Shown: piece by piece, positions 52,491 to 63,674 of the stretch
Numbering within the stretch: the first letter of the stretch is position 1
Layout of the letters: the number at the start of each line of letters is the position of its first letter
Source: Acidisphaera sp. S103
GTDB taxonomy: Bacteria > Pseudomonadota > Alphaproteobacteria > Acetobacterales > Acetobacteraceae
Direction: 5' to 3'
Length of the DNA: 64,000 nucleotides
NCBI RefSeq assembly: GCF_009765975.1
Contig: NZ_LMUJ01000060.1
Location: 103,268 to 167,267, forward strand
Notes under the pieces: generated by a model
Databases searched by the model: none
Told to the model about the DNA's origin: nothing
What the model saw: only the letters and a program-made list of their open reading frames with translations
Made by a program: the position numbers and the translations under genes

Positions 52491-53627
52491 CTAACCCCGC
52501 CCGCCTTCGAAGAAAGCCGCCACCTTGGCGAAGAACCCCTCATGATCAGGGCTGCCTTTGCTGCCCTTGGACGCTTCGGCCTCGAATGCCTCCAGCAATT
52601 CCCGTTGCTTCGGCGACAGGTTCTGTGGTGTTTCAACGGCGACCTGGATAAACATATCGCCGCGTGCGGCACTGCGCAGCACGGAGAATCCCTTGCCGCG
52701 CAGCCGGAACTGTTCCCCCGTCTGCGTGCCGGGTGGGATCTTGACCCTCGCCCGCGATCCGTCGACCACCGGCACTTCGATGTCGTCGCCCAGCGCCGCC
52801 TGGGTCATCCGCAGCGGCACGCGCATCAGGATGTTGGCCTGCTCGCGCTGGAAGAATTCATGTGGCCGGACCGAGACATGCACGTACAGGTCGCCGTTCT
52901 GGGCGCCTTGGCCACCGGCTTCGCCCTCGCCGTTCAGGCGGATGCGGGTGCCATCCTCCACACCCGCCGGGATTGCCACCGACAGGCTGCGCTCCCGCTG
53001 CACGGTGCCGGCGCCCTGGCAGACACGGCACGGGTTGCGGATCACCCGGCCCTGGCCGCCGCAGGTGGGACAGGTACGCTCGATCAGGAAAAATCCTTGC
53101 TGCGCCCGCACTTTTCCCGCGCCATGGCAAGTCGGGCAGGTATCCGCGGTACGGCCTTTATCCTGGGTGCCGCTGCCCTCACAGCTTTCGCACTTGACCC
53201 GCGTGGGTACGCGCAGATTGACCTTGGTGCCGCTGAATGCCTCGGCCAGACTGATTTCCACGCCCTGTCGCAGATCGGCGCCGGTGCGCGTGCGCTGGCC
53301 GCCACGCCTGTCGGTCCCGAACATCTGGGCAAAAATATCGCCGAGATCGCCGCCGGCGGAGAAATCGAATCCGCCCATGCCGGGGCCCCCACCGCCGCCC
53401 TGCTCGAACGCCGCATGGCCGAACCGGTCGTAGGCGCCGCGCTTCTGGTCGTCCTTCAGGATGTCGTACGCTTCGCTGACATCCTTGAAACGAGCCTCGG
53501 CCTGCTTGTCGCCAGGATTGCGATCGGGGTGAAACTGCATGGCGAGCTTACGGTACGCCCGTTTCAGGTCGTCCGCACTCGCGTTCCTCGCCACACCCAG
53601 CGTGGCGTAATAATCCTGCTTGGCCAT
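52491..53627 (-). CDS. dnaJ: Chaperone DnaJ (Hsp40)
   Basis: 378-residue type I J-protein. The J domain has the HPD motif (MQFHPDRNPGDKQ), followed by a Gly/Phe-rich linker (EQGGGGGPGMGGFDFSAGG). Four zinc repeats are complete (CESCEGSG, CPTCHGAG, CPTCGGQG, CRVCQGAG), then the substrate-binding C-terminal domain. It delivers substrates to DnaK and stimulates its ATPase. It lies 123 bases downstream of dnaK in the same direction. Confidence 0.96.
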   Translation of the reverse strand: MAKQDYYATLGVARNASADDLKRAYRKLAMQFHPDRNPGDKQAEARFKDVSEAYDILKDDQKRGAYDRFGHAAFEQGGGGGPGMGGFDFSAGGDLGDIFAQMFGTDRRGGQRTRTGADLRQGVEISLAEAFSGTKVNLRVPTRVKCESCEGSGTQDKGRTADTCPTCHGAGKVRAQQGFFLIERTCPTCGGQGRVIRNPCRVCQGAGTVQRERSLSVAIPAGVEDGTRIRLNGEGEAGGQGAQNGDLYVHVSVRPHEFFQREQANILMRVPLRMTQAALGDDIEVPVVDGSRARVKIPPGTQTGEQFRLRGKGFSVLRSAARGDMFIQVAVETPQNLSPKQRELLEAFEAEASKGSKGSPDHEGFFAKVAAFFEGGRG

Positions 53628-53750
53628 ATCAGCCCTTTATAGCGTGGCGCGCCCCTGATGCGCCCCGAAAAATCCATCACCTGAAACAGAAATCGCGCCC
53701 GCCTTCGAAGAAGCGCGGGCGCGACCCATCATTCTGGCAAGCCGACCAAA

Positions 53751-55670
<1,920 letters not shown>

Positions 55671-55743
55671 TCGAATATGCTCCTTTCAGCGGACGGCGGC
55701 GGCCCGAAGCACCAACGCTGTCCCTATTGTGAATAGTCCAGGA

Positions 55744-55773
55744 TGTATGAGACGGACGCGGCCGGGACAAGGG
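55744..55773 (-). promoter_or_regulatory. Possible heat-shock promoter of dnaK
   Basis: On the minus strand CCCTTGT and, 15 bases later, CTCATACA resemble sigma-32 boxes; they lie about 75 bases upstream of the dnaK start. Match is partial and no CIRCE element is present here. Confidence 0.3.
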
Positions 55774-55835
55774 TTAAAGCCAATTTTTCCGTTCCGTTCC
55801 GTCCGATTGTGCGCCGTTATCAGGCCTTCGCCAGT

Positions 55836-56417
55836 TCAGCTCTTCCCGGGGCCGGCGAGTTCCTCCGTCGCCGCCTTGGCGACGACGACCATAGCGGGAC
55901 GCAGCAGGCGTCCGTTCAGGGTCCAGGCCTGGGACCACGCCTGGATGACCGTGCCGGGGGGATGGAGTTCGCTCTCCTGCTCCGCCATCGCCTGATGCAG
56001 GTTGGGGTCGAACGGCTGGCCGACCGGGTCGTCGCGCTTGATCCCGTTCCGCTCCAGCGTGCTGATAAAGCTGCGTTCGACGCCATCCAGGCCCTCGCGG
56101 ACCTTGGCGACGATCGCCGGCTGGTCGTCCGACGGTGGCGGCAGGCTGTCGATGCCGCGCTTCAGGTTCTCCGCCGCCTCGACCACGTCGGTGGCGAATT
56201 TCTGCACCGCGTACTGCCGTGTGTCGTCGACGTCCTTCTTCGCCCGGTTGCGGACGTTGGCGTTTTCCGCCTCGGCGCGCATCCAGCGTTCCTTCATCTC
56301 GGCGAGTTCGGCTTCCAGCGCGGCGATGCGGTCGGCCGCCGCCTGCATCATCTGTTCGGCCGTCAAAGGTTCCTGGGGGGGCGCGGCATCCGGTTCGGCC
56401 GCGGTCTGATCTGACAT
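55836..56417 (-). CDS. grpE: Nucleotide exchange factor GrpE
   Basis: 193 residues from 56417, or 207 from an upstream ATG at 56459; AGGA lies closer to the first. An acidic disordered N-terminus precedes a long helical region (ALEAELAEMKERWMRAEAENANVRNRAKKDVDD) and the beta domain motif NGIKRDDPVGQPFDPNLHQAM. It releases ADP from DnaK. The gap to dnaK is 165 bases, enough for a separate promoter. Confidence 0.94.
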   Translation of the reverse strand: MSDQTAAEPDAAPPQEPLTAEQMMQAAADRIAALEAELAEMKERWMRAEAENANVRNRAKKDVDDTRQYAVQKFATDVVEAAENLKRGIDSLPPPSDDQPAIVAKVREGLDGVERSFISTLERNGIKRDDPVGQPFDPNLHQAMAEQESELHPPGTVIQAWSQAWTLNGRLLRPAMVVVAKAATEELAGPGKS

Positions 56418-56507
56418 GGTATCCTGGTCTGGCTGAGGTTCAACGGAGATTGCGGCCATCAGTTAGGGAAGACGGCGGCGAAGAACAACCCGTTTCGAGT
56501 CGTTTGT

Positions 56508-57623
56508 TCAACCCAGCAGTTGCCCGATCACCCTGGCGGTGTAATCGACGACGGGGATAATCCGGCCGTAGTTGATCCGGGTCGGGCCGATCACCCCGAT
56601 GGCGCCGACGATCCGGCCGCCGTCGTTGCGCGCCGGCGCCACCACCATCGACACGCCGGAGGTGTTGAACACGCCGCTCTCCGCCCCGATGAAAATCCGC
56701 ACCCCATCCGACTGTTCGGCCAGTTCCAGCAGGCGCAGCATCGTCTCCTGCGCTTCCAGCCGCTCAAACAGCGCCTGGATCGCGGTCAGCCGGTCGAGCT
56801 GGGTAACGTCTGAGAGCAACCGAGCCTGGCCGCGGACGATGAGGCTGCCGGAGCGGCCCTCGCCGGTCCAGGTGGCGAGGCCGGCGGCGACCACCAGGGT
56901 GGACAGCGCGTCCAGTTCGGTGCGGTTGGCGGCGATCTCCTCGGCCACCAGCCGGCGCAGTTCGGCCAGCGGCCGGCCGGACAGCCGGGCGTTCAGGTAG
57001 TTGCTGGCCTGCTGCAGGGCCGAGGGCGGCAGGCCGGGTGGCGTCTCGATCACCCGGTTTTCCACCTGCCCATCCGCGTTCACCAGCACCACCAGCGCTC
57101 GGCCGGGTCCCAGGGGAACGAATTCGATGTGCTTCACCGCGCCTTCCGACTTCGGCGCCAGGACCAGTCCGGCAGCGGCGGACAGACCGGACAGCAGGGA
57201 ACTGGCCTCGGCCAGGGTGTCTTCCAGGCTTCGGCCGGACGCGGCCAGCGCGGCGGAGATCGACACGCGTTCGTCTTCGGTCAGGTCGCCGAAGTTCAGG
57301 AGGCCATCGACGAAGAGACGGAGGCCCTGGTCGGTGGGCAGGCGGCCGGCGGAGGTGTGGGGGGCGAACAGCAACCCGGCGTCGGTCAGGTCGGCCATCA
57401 CGTTGCGGATGGTGGCGGGCGACAGGGTCATGGGCAGGCGGCGAGCCAGCGTGCGGGAGCCGACGGGTTCGCCGGTGGCGACGTATTGCTCGACGATTTC
57501 GCGGAGGACGGCCGCCGACCGGGCGTCGAGACCGGGGGGCAGCGGCGGCGGTGCCGCCGGGAATGGCTGCGTCCGTCCGTGGAAGTGCGGGAAGCGGTTG
57601 GACGGTGGGATGGGCATGTTCAT
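56508..57623 (-). CDS. hrcA: Heat-inducible transcription repressor HrcA
   Basis: 371-residue repressor with an N-terminal winged-helix domain (IVEQYVATGEPVGSRTLARR, LSPATIRNVMADLTDAGLL, SAGRLPTDQGLRLFVDGLL). The C-terminal GAF-like domain includes IGAESGVF and IGPTRINYGRIIPVVDYTA. It binds CIRCE inverted repeats and represses chaperone operons until heat shock. A Pro-rich N-terminal extension (MNMPIPPSNRFPHFHGRTQP) precedes the domain. No CIRCE is visible near grpE or dnaK, so its targets are likely elsewhere, such as groESL. Confidence 0.93.
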   Translation of the reverse strand: MNMPIPPSNRFPHFHGRTQPFPAAPPPLPPGLDARSAAVLREIVEQYVATGEPVGSRTLARRLPMTLSPATIRNVMADLTDAGLLFAPHTSAGRLPTDQGLRLFVDGLLNFGDLTEDERVSISAALAASGRSLEDTLAEASSLLSGLSAAAGLVLAPKSEGAVKHIEFVPLGPGRALVVLVNADGQVENRVIETPPGLPPSALQQASNYLNARLSGRPLAELRRLVAEEIAANRTELDALSTLVVAAGLATWTGEGRSGSLIVRGQARLLSDVTQLDRLTAIQALFERLEAQETMLRLLELAEQSDGVRIFIGAESGVFNTSGVSMVVAPARNDGGRIVGAIGVIGPTRINYGRIIPVVDYTARVIGQLLG

Positions 57624-57935
57624 CGGTTGTGCTCCAACGGATGAGGGTAGGGAGTGGGAGAGGGATGGTCAATTGAATCAGTTGATTGATATGGCAGAGA
57701 CGACCACGGTGGCATATGTTGATTTTCGCCTTAAATGTAGATTCGATACGATATTCGATCATCGACGCGCTCCAATGGCACTAGACGGTTGGCTACGCAT
57801 TCCGCGCGGCATCGCAAAGCATCGTGAGGTTGGACGCCGTGGCAGGGTCGTAGCGACGGCACGGGTGGACATGTTCTGGATCAGAGGATAGAGGCCCTTA
57901 CCCTTGACTTGGGTATTACGTGTCGCGGTGCTTCG
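57624..57935. other. Intergenic region between hrcA and the polysaccharide island
   Basis: About 310 bases. AT-rich near 57720-57760. Contains TCGATCATCGA, a short perfect palindrome at about 57756-57766, but no CIRCE. No protein-coding frame is supported. Confidence 0.4.
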
Positions 57936-59141
57936 ATGAGTACCCGGTGGGGAGAGGGAGACCAATTGCAACGCGGAACACGGATAGAGTGGTTGGACGG
58001 CCTGCGAGGAATCGGGGCTGTTCAAGTCTGCCTGTTTCATCTCAGCCCGGCATTCGGCTTTGACGCTCCTTACGGTCCCGCATTAGTGGCGTTTGACGGG
58101 CAACTTGCCGTTTTTATCTTCTTCTTCATTAGCGGTGTGGGGCTCGCAGGGTGGGCGAATAGCGACTTTCCCCGCTGGACACGGTTAATTGTGGCTCGCG
58201 CCGCACGGCTATTCATCCCAAGCATGGCTGCATGCCTGTTTGCCTTCGGGGTATGGATAATCCTATTGCCCTTCAGCCCACAAGTATGCGGCCTTTTGCC
58301 AGCATCCAAATTGACCGCATCCGTGGCAGCGAAGTTTCTCACTGATATTTTTATGTTCATGCCCTTGCTCGGGCATCGGGACAGCTCATTATTCTTGAAT
58401 GTTCCGTGGCTTGGTATGCTGATAAGGCAGCACGCCTTCACTATTGGACCTCTCTGGACCATTAGTATAGAATTTTATGGCAGCCTCGTTGTTTTAACCC
58501 TTGCCGCGTCAAAGCGATTTTCCAAGTGCGTTGTGATTTTAGCAGTTTTTATTGCACTTCTTCTAACACTACGGTCGATTCTGTTTCCGTTCGTCGTTGG
58601 CTTTGTGATGTTTCATGCTCGTAATCGCATTCGGTTTAACATGCCAATTCTTGTCACCCTTGCAGTTCTGTCAGGAGGTTTTTTTATCTCGATTGCGGCG
58701 TCAAACAATGTCTATTTTTCCTGGGCTGAGTGGATTGCGCGTGTTAGCTTCATGGTTCCTGCGCAATCTTCGTACTCCGTGCAAAAATGCGCTGCCGCCC
58801 TGCTAATATTCTGCGTGATTTTTCTGTCGCCTGAGGCTAAAATGCTTCTTTCCAATAGATTTTTCCGATTCCTGGGAAGTGTTTCTTTCCCTCTATATCT
58901 TACACATTTCCCGTTACTCATGATTTTTTGGGCAACGGATAGATTTTTGCTGGCGCGCGGTATGCCAACCAAGGCCACCGTTTATTTATCTCTGGTTCCC
59001 TACACGCTGTGCTTGTGCGCCGCGATTGCTATCTTCAGGCAAATAGATACATTGTCGATAAATGCATCCCGTGCAATCGTGGGACGCCGCCGTACAGATC
59101 GGGCCACGATCCCCCAAGAGCAGGCCGATTTAGCCGCCTGA
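57936..59141 (+). CDS. Acyltransferase 3 family membrane protein
   Basis: 401-residue integral membrane O-acyltransferase (PF01757) with about ten hydrophobic helices. The family N-terminus is RIEWLDGLRGIGAVQVCLFHLS with the catalytic-type His. A TTG-initiated longer form from 57909 is possible. The DNA is visibly less GC-rich than the surrounding genes (T-runs such as TTTTTTTATC), suggesting horizontal acquisition. Such proteins add acetyl or other acyl groups to O-antigen or exopolysaccharide sugars. It opens an island of surface-polysaccharide genes. Confidence 0.83.
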   Translation: MSTRWGEGDQLQRGTRIEWLDGLRGIGAVQVCLFHLSPAFGFDAPYGPALVAFDGQLAVFIFFFISGVGLAGWANSDFPRWTRLIVARAARLFIPSMAACLFAFGVWIILLPFSPQVCGLLPASKLTASVAAKFLTDIFMFMPLLGHRDSSLFLNVPWLGMLIRQHAFTIGPLWTISIEFYGSLVVLTLAASKRFSKCVVILAVFIALLLTLRSILFPFVVGFVMFHARNRIRFNMPILVTLAVLSGGFFISIAASNNVYFSWAEWIARVSFMVPAQSSYSVQKCAAALLIFCVIFLSPEAKMLLSNRFFRFLGSVSFPLYLTHFPLLMIFWATDRFLLARGMPTKATVYLSLVPYTLCLCAAIAIFRQIDTLSINASRAIVGRRRTDRATIPQEQADLAA

Positions 59142-59204
59142 TCGTATTGAAGTCGCTGACTTGTGGATAGTGCTTCATTCCCGCCCACAGGATGCCGCCT
59201 GATC

Positions 59205-60089
59205 CTATTTCATCTTGCGCACTACCACCGTGCCGGACATGTCGGGAATAGGGATGACTAATTCATCCTTGTTGGCAAAAAATTCGTCAACTGCCTTTTC
59301 GACACCTTCCCAGTACAAGGACGTGTAGTCGTGCATAATTAAAAAGCCACCAGGAACAAGGCGCGGCCAGAAAAATTCGAGAGCAGCACAGAATGGCTTG
59401 TACAGATCGCAATCCAGATGCACCAGACAGAATTGTGTATCATCTGGCACCTGGGCAGCAGTCTCGGGAAAATAACCTCGTATGAAGTGAGCATGGTCAC
59501 CCGGTACATTTTCCTTAGCCTGGTCGAACGAGGTATCAGCGTAGCCACCGCGATGTTTGACCTCATCACCAACCAAGTCTTGCTCCGAGAATCCCTCAAA
59601 CGTATCGAACAGATAGATCTGTTTATCGAGGCGTTTGGCCGCTCGGGCTAACACGCTCGCCGAATTTGCCTTATCGACCCCCAGTTCAGCCATGTCGCCG
59701 GTAAGTTTGGATACGGAAATAAAATCGATAACAAGACAAAGAAAATAAAATCGCGCACGATCATATCCATATTTGGGGCTTCGCCGCACAAAACCAACAA
59801 CATCCTCTGCCGGGCGCATCACGCCACCCCGCGCAATGTAGGTATCGTAGTTGTCCGTGTAGCGCTGCGGCGCCCCTGCCAAATATGGACCGGGCGGCAG
59901 GAACCAATCGGGCATCATGTCATCGGCGTTCAATGTCGGCCGCAAGGCAACGCGCCAGGCTTCGACCTTGTCCTTGAGATCGGCAAGTTCAGACCGAGCG
60001 GCGTCCCGTTGTTCGAATAGCCGCCGAACCGACGGGACCATCAAAGCAGCTTGCTTCACAGCATGTCGCAGCATAGAGTTACTTCTCAC
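59205..60089 (-). CDS. TylF/MycF-type O-methyltransferase
   Basis: 294-residue S-adenosylmethionine-dependent sugar O-methyltransferase (PF05711). A helical N-terminus (LFEQRDAARSELADLKDKVEAW) precedes the AdoMet fold: DMAELGVDKANSASVLARAA and YLFDTFEGFSEQDL. Metal-binding residues are HLDCDLYKP and LIMHDYTSLYWEGVEKAVDEF. It methylates a hydroxyl of a nucleotide- or lipid-linked sugar in macrolide or polysaccharide pathways. Its polysaccharide-gene neighbours make a surface sugar the likely acceptor. Codon use is less GC-biased than in the flanking housekeeping genes. Confidence 0.86.
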   Translation of the reverse strand: MRSNSMLRHAVKQAALMVPSVRRLFEQRDAARSELADLKDKVEAWRVALRPTLNADDMMPDWFLPPGPYLAGAPQRYTDNYDTYIARGGVMRPAEDVVGFVRRSPKYGYDRARFYFLCLVIDFISVSKLTGDMAELGVDKANSASVLARAAKRLDKQIYLFDTFEGFSEQDLVGDEVKHRGGYADTSFDQAKENVPGDHAHFIRGYFPETAAQVPDDTQFCLVHLDCDLYKPFCAALEFFWPRLVPGGFLIMHDYTSLYWEGVEKAVDEFFANKDELVIPIPDMSGTVVVRKMK

Positions 60090-60228
60090 AATAGTTGGGT
60101 GTCGACGAATTCAGCAATTGATCCGCCAGAATTTTCGAAAAGCCGGTGAAGTCGAACACTCGCATCACATGCGATCTCACCTTGAACTAGAAGTTTGCCG
60201 GCCCTCCGATCGGTCGTCAACTGGAGCG

Positions 60229-61605
60229 CTACACGGCCGGTAGGCCGGAGCGCTGCTTCATCGCAGGCAGGTCTGTCAAGCGACCTCCATCAACTTCGCG
60301 GCGATCGAGATGCCGAAGGATGGCATCGGCCACCGCTTCCGGAGATGTCTCCGACAAGCAGATCGGCTCCTTGAAGCCGCGTGGGCAGTTGATCATCCAA
60401 TCCTTGGTGGTCCACCAACAACCGCCACAAACACGCGGAGCGATATTGATGTTTTCATCGTACCCGAAATAGGCGGCAGGAGTCGGCCCGAACATGACGC
60501 ACGAGACAGTGCCCACACATGCGGCGAGATGCACAAGGCCGGTCTCACTGTCAATATGGAGCATGCTGCCAGATAGGATTGCCGCGACATCGGCAAGCTT
60601 TGTCTCGCCGATCAGTTGCACGTCGACCCCCTCAATCGGTTGGCTGGTCTGCGAGCCGAGTTGCACCACGAACAGATCGCCACGGCGGGCGCGCAGTATT
60701 TTCAGAAGTTCAGCGAAATGAGGATAGGCTTTTGTTGACCTACTCACCAAGTCAGCGGTGGAATGGAATTCCGCATCGAATCCATTGTGAATCGTTAGAT
60801 AAGGGCGCTGTAGCAGACCCAATTTTTGGCTCAAGGATTCATCGAACGCAATTTCCAACCTGTGTCCACCGTAGGGAATACCGGACATCGCACTGACAAA
60901 ATTATTCCGATTCAAATTTGTAAACATCGCTTTGGCACCGAGGGATCCGTCGAGATAAGGGTGGACGGAAATGATCTCGTTCAAGTGGCGAGAGTGACGA
61001 AACCGATCAATATTCTGACATATACTTACCAATTTGGGCCACTCTCTATTAATTCTGCCCCATTTGATATATTCATATTGTATCGTAATAAATTGCGTCA
61101 CCGTCATCGCCAGTCCATAATATTTGTAATTCTGCCTATCATTCCAAGAAAAATAGTCATCGTAGCATCGATTGAACTGAGCCATCGTGCTGAAAATCCA
61201 TCTGGCCACCTCTGGCCTGGAGCTGTAGACATCGAAGCGGAACTCACCAGCCGCGGCAATCAGATCACGAATATGTCGGGCGGCAATCAAGTGATCCCCG
61301 ATACCACCACCAACTCTGAAGGCAATCATTCCCTCGGCCGCATCTGGTCTATCGGTCTCAAGAAATGCCGATTCCGGGCGCGTGGCCGGAAAATCGCCCA
61401 GTAGAATTCTACCAGCCCGGCGAAACCGCTGAGCAACCCGATAAAACGCGCGAACCAACCAAAATATAAGTCGGCCCAACGCACTACCGCGCAAACCGAG
61501 AGTGTCATAGGTCTTGATGAACCTATCCCGAAGCATCAAACGCACCCTTTCATAGTTACCCCGAGGTGCTCGAGAATGACTAGCCGTGGCGTGTCTATTC
61601 CACAT
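60229..61605 (-). CDS. GT9-like glycosyltransferase with CX2CX10CX8C signature (paralogue A)
   Basis: 458 residues, related to ADP-heptose-LPS heptosyltransferases (GT-B fold). Features: GGGIGDHLIAARHIRDLIAA (N-terminal acceptor fold) and LTIHNGFDAEFHSTADLVSRS. The nucleotide-sugar segment is DSETGLVHLAACVGTVSCVMFGPTP, interrupted here only by quoting. A distinctive cysteine array CGGCWW...CPRGF...C follows (CX2CX10CX8C). The first 70 residues are basic with amphipathic helices suited to membrane contact. It is clearly homologous along its length to the gene at 62282. The donor and acceptor sugars are unknown. Confidence 0.78.
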   Translation of the reverse strand: MWNRHATASHSRAPRGNYERVRLMLRDRFIKTYDTLGLRGSALGRLIFWLVRAFYRVAQRFRRAGRILLGDFPATRPESAFLETDRPDAAEGMIAFRVGGGIGDHLIAARHIRDLIAAAGEFRFDVYSSRPEVARWIFSTMAQFNRCYDDYFSWNDRQNYKYYGLAMTVTQFITIQYEYIKWGRINREWPKLVSICQNIDRFRHSRHLNEIISVHPYLDGSLGAKAMFTNLNRNNFVSAMSGIPYGGHRLEIAFDESLSQKLGLLQRPYLTIHNGFDAEFHSTADLVSRSTKAYPHFAELLKILRARRGDLFVVQLGSQTSQPIEGVDVQLIGETKLADVAAILSGSMLHIDSETGLVHLAACVGTVSCVMFGPTPAAYFGYDENINIAPRVCGGCWWTTKDWMINCPRGFKEPICLSETSPEAVADAILRHLDRREVDGGRLTDLPAMKQRSGLPAV

Positions 61606-62281
61606 GCCGACTTTTGTCGGAAAGGGACCTTCGCAATCAAAAACATGTGATTGGCATTTTCAGGCCCATTCGCTCACCGATGGCCTTGCGAACCATAGCC
61701 CTCCGCACGCCTTACGAACATGTCTGGTTCGAAATACCAGAAATGCGACGAAGGGCCACTTTAGTGCCGTGGTCACACCGCCATGGCCGGAATCATGTCC
61801 CCCCAACCCTCGACCACACCTCACCGTACCAACGCAAGACGCTTCCATACCTATATTTGCGACCCATGGTTGAAAACCAAGCCCGTTGAGGTTTAATGGC
61901 ATCAAGGGTCGAACTGGCCTGCTGACTTTCGGGCCAGGTGTTCCGCGCGACCATTGCTAAGAAGACGATACGCTAGGTGGTGGACCGGTCGTAAACTAAA
62001 TGCCATCTAAAAATTCGGATAGTAACGAAATCGTGAGCGGCAAACGCCGGCTCCTATTGAAATAGGAAGCAATATTATCGGCATCACGGCAAGACGTCCC
62101 GGATAGCGTAAGCGTCTTTCACTCGTAAGTGGTAGCGACATGCGTCATCAATTCACCCGATTTGGGCTACCCCATCATGCAAGTGGGTGTTATGGGAGAG
62201 GCGAATCAGGTAACGAAGCGAGGTCATGAAATCTCGTTCGACTCAGTGTTCACGTAATTGTCAGATATAATAAAGGGCTGA
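61606..62281. other. Intergenic region of about 675 bases, no supported gene
   Basis: Separates the two divergent GT9-like paralogues and is AT-richer than the window average. Frames on either strand are short and unsupported. I see no repeat pair, transposase remnant or convincing terminator. It presumably holds promoters for both genes. Confidence 0.4.
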
Positions 62282-63655
62282 ATGACTGCTATTTCGCAAA
62301 CGGCGCAGCGTGCCAAACGTGTTGCCCGGATTTATCGGGACATGCGCGAACAAACCGGTAACCCGTTTTCCGCCCTATATTATGTCGCCCGTCTGATCAC
62401 GCAAAGGTTGCCCGTTGCTGCCCGCCAGGCCCGCAGCGTTGCGCGACACAAAGCGGACGTCCAAAAAATCATGGACATGAGGACAAAAGCAGGGAATCAA
62501 ATGCCGTTCCTCGGCATCAAATTCACCGGTGGCCTGGGGGACGCCCTTGTTGTCGCCCGGTTCCTGCGCGACTTGTCCGCCCATGTCGGCGGCTTCGATT
62601 TCGACATCTACTGTAGCCAATCAGGACGAGCGCAGTGGGTATTTGGCGCGGTTGAGGGCCTGCGTGATTGTTACGACGATCTTTTGTTCGACTTTACCCT
62701 GTCCGACTACGACCTGGCGGCCCGGGTCAATCAATTCGTGACGTTTTACGAAAACTCGGCGCGTTGGACGCACCTCCGTTCACATCCCAAGCTTGTGGAA
62801 GCCGCATGCAACGCGATCCGATTTCGTCCGACAATTGAGCCGTTTATTGAGAATCATCCATACATGGATAGCTACCTCGCGCAAAAGGCCGTTTATGCCA
62901 ATCGCAACCGCGCTGATTTCCTTCATAGCATGGTCGGCATACCCTATGGCGGCGATCGTCTGAATCTGCCGGTGACCGCCGGAATGGCAGAGCGGCATGG
63001 CCTGACACCAGGCCGCTACGTCACGATTCACAACGGCTTCGATCCAGATTTCTTCACCGCAAGCGGTCAAGCGACAAAATGTTATCCGCATTTTGGGGCC
63101 GTCGTGGCACTGCTGCGGCAGAAACGGCCCGATCTTCGGTTTGTCCAAATCGGCGTCGCGACCAGCCAGCCGCTGGACAACGTCGACCTCAATCTCATCG
63201 ACCAAACCTCCCTGAAGGAGGCCGCGGGGCTGATTGGCGGTGCACTTTTGCACGTCGACAATGAAGGCGGCCTTGTCCACCTCGCACGCTGTCTTGGCGT
63301 GGACAGTTGTGTTGTCTTCGGGCCGACGCCGTCCAATTACTTTGGCTATGCCGGAAACGTGAACATCGACCCGACGTTTTGTGGCGGGTGCTGGTGGAAC
63401 AATAAAACCTGGATGGACCAATGCCCGCGTGGCTTCCAGACGGCGCGCTGCATGACGGAGCAATCCCCCCAATCCGTCGCGGTCGCAATCGATCGGCATT
63501 TGTCTGGGAAAGCCGCATCCCGGCAGGCCATCCAGGACAAGCCCAGGCTGGTACGCCCGATAACCGGCACCGTCTGGTCGGCCGAACAGGCGCTACCGGA
63601 CCAGGCCGACACGGGCCACAACGCAAAATGGGCAAGCCATGTGACCACCCGTTGA
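62282..63655 (+). CDS. GT9-like glycosyltransferase with CX2CX10CX8C signature (paralogue B)
   Basis: 457 residues, homologous end to end to the gene at 60229. It has GIKFTGGLGDALVVARFLRD, YVTIHNGFDPDFFTASG, LHVDNEGGLVHLARCLG and VVFGPTPSNYFGYAGNVNI. The cysteine array CGGCWW...CPRGF...C has the same CX2CX10CX8C spacing as paralogue A. The basic N-terminal 70 residues are again helical. Compared with A it is more GC-rich, so the two copies probably arrived or drifted separately. Likely transfers a sugar during lipopolysaccharide or capsule assembly; details unknown. Confidence 0.78.
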   Translation: MTAISQTAQRAKRVARIYRDMREQTGNPFSALYYVARLITQRLPVAARQARSVARHKADVQKIMDMRTKAGNQMPFLGIKFTGGLGDALVVARFLRDLSAHVGGFDFDIYCSQSGRAQWVFGAVEGLRDCYDDLLFDFTLSDYDLAARVNQFVTFYENSARWTHLRSHPKLVEAACNAIRFRPTIEPFIENHPYMDSYLAQKAVYANRNRADFLHSMVGIPYGGDRLNLPVTAGMAERHGLTPGRYVTIHNGFDPDFFTASGQATKCYPHFGAVVALLRQKRPDLRFVQIGVATSQPLDNVDLNLIDQTSLKEAAGLIGGALLHVDNEGGLVHLARCLGVDSCVVFGPTPSNYFGYAGNVNIDPTFCGGCWWNNKTWMDQCPRGFQTARCMTEQSPQSVAVAIDRHLSGKAASRQAIQDKPRLVRPITGTVWSAEQALPDQADTGHNAKWASHVTTR

Positions 63656-63674
63656 GGCGGCCCCGAAAGCCGGT

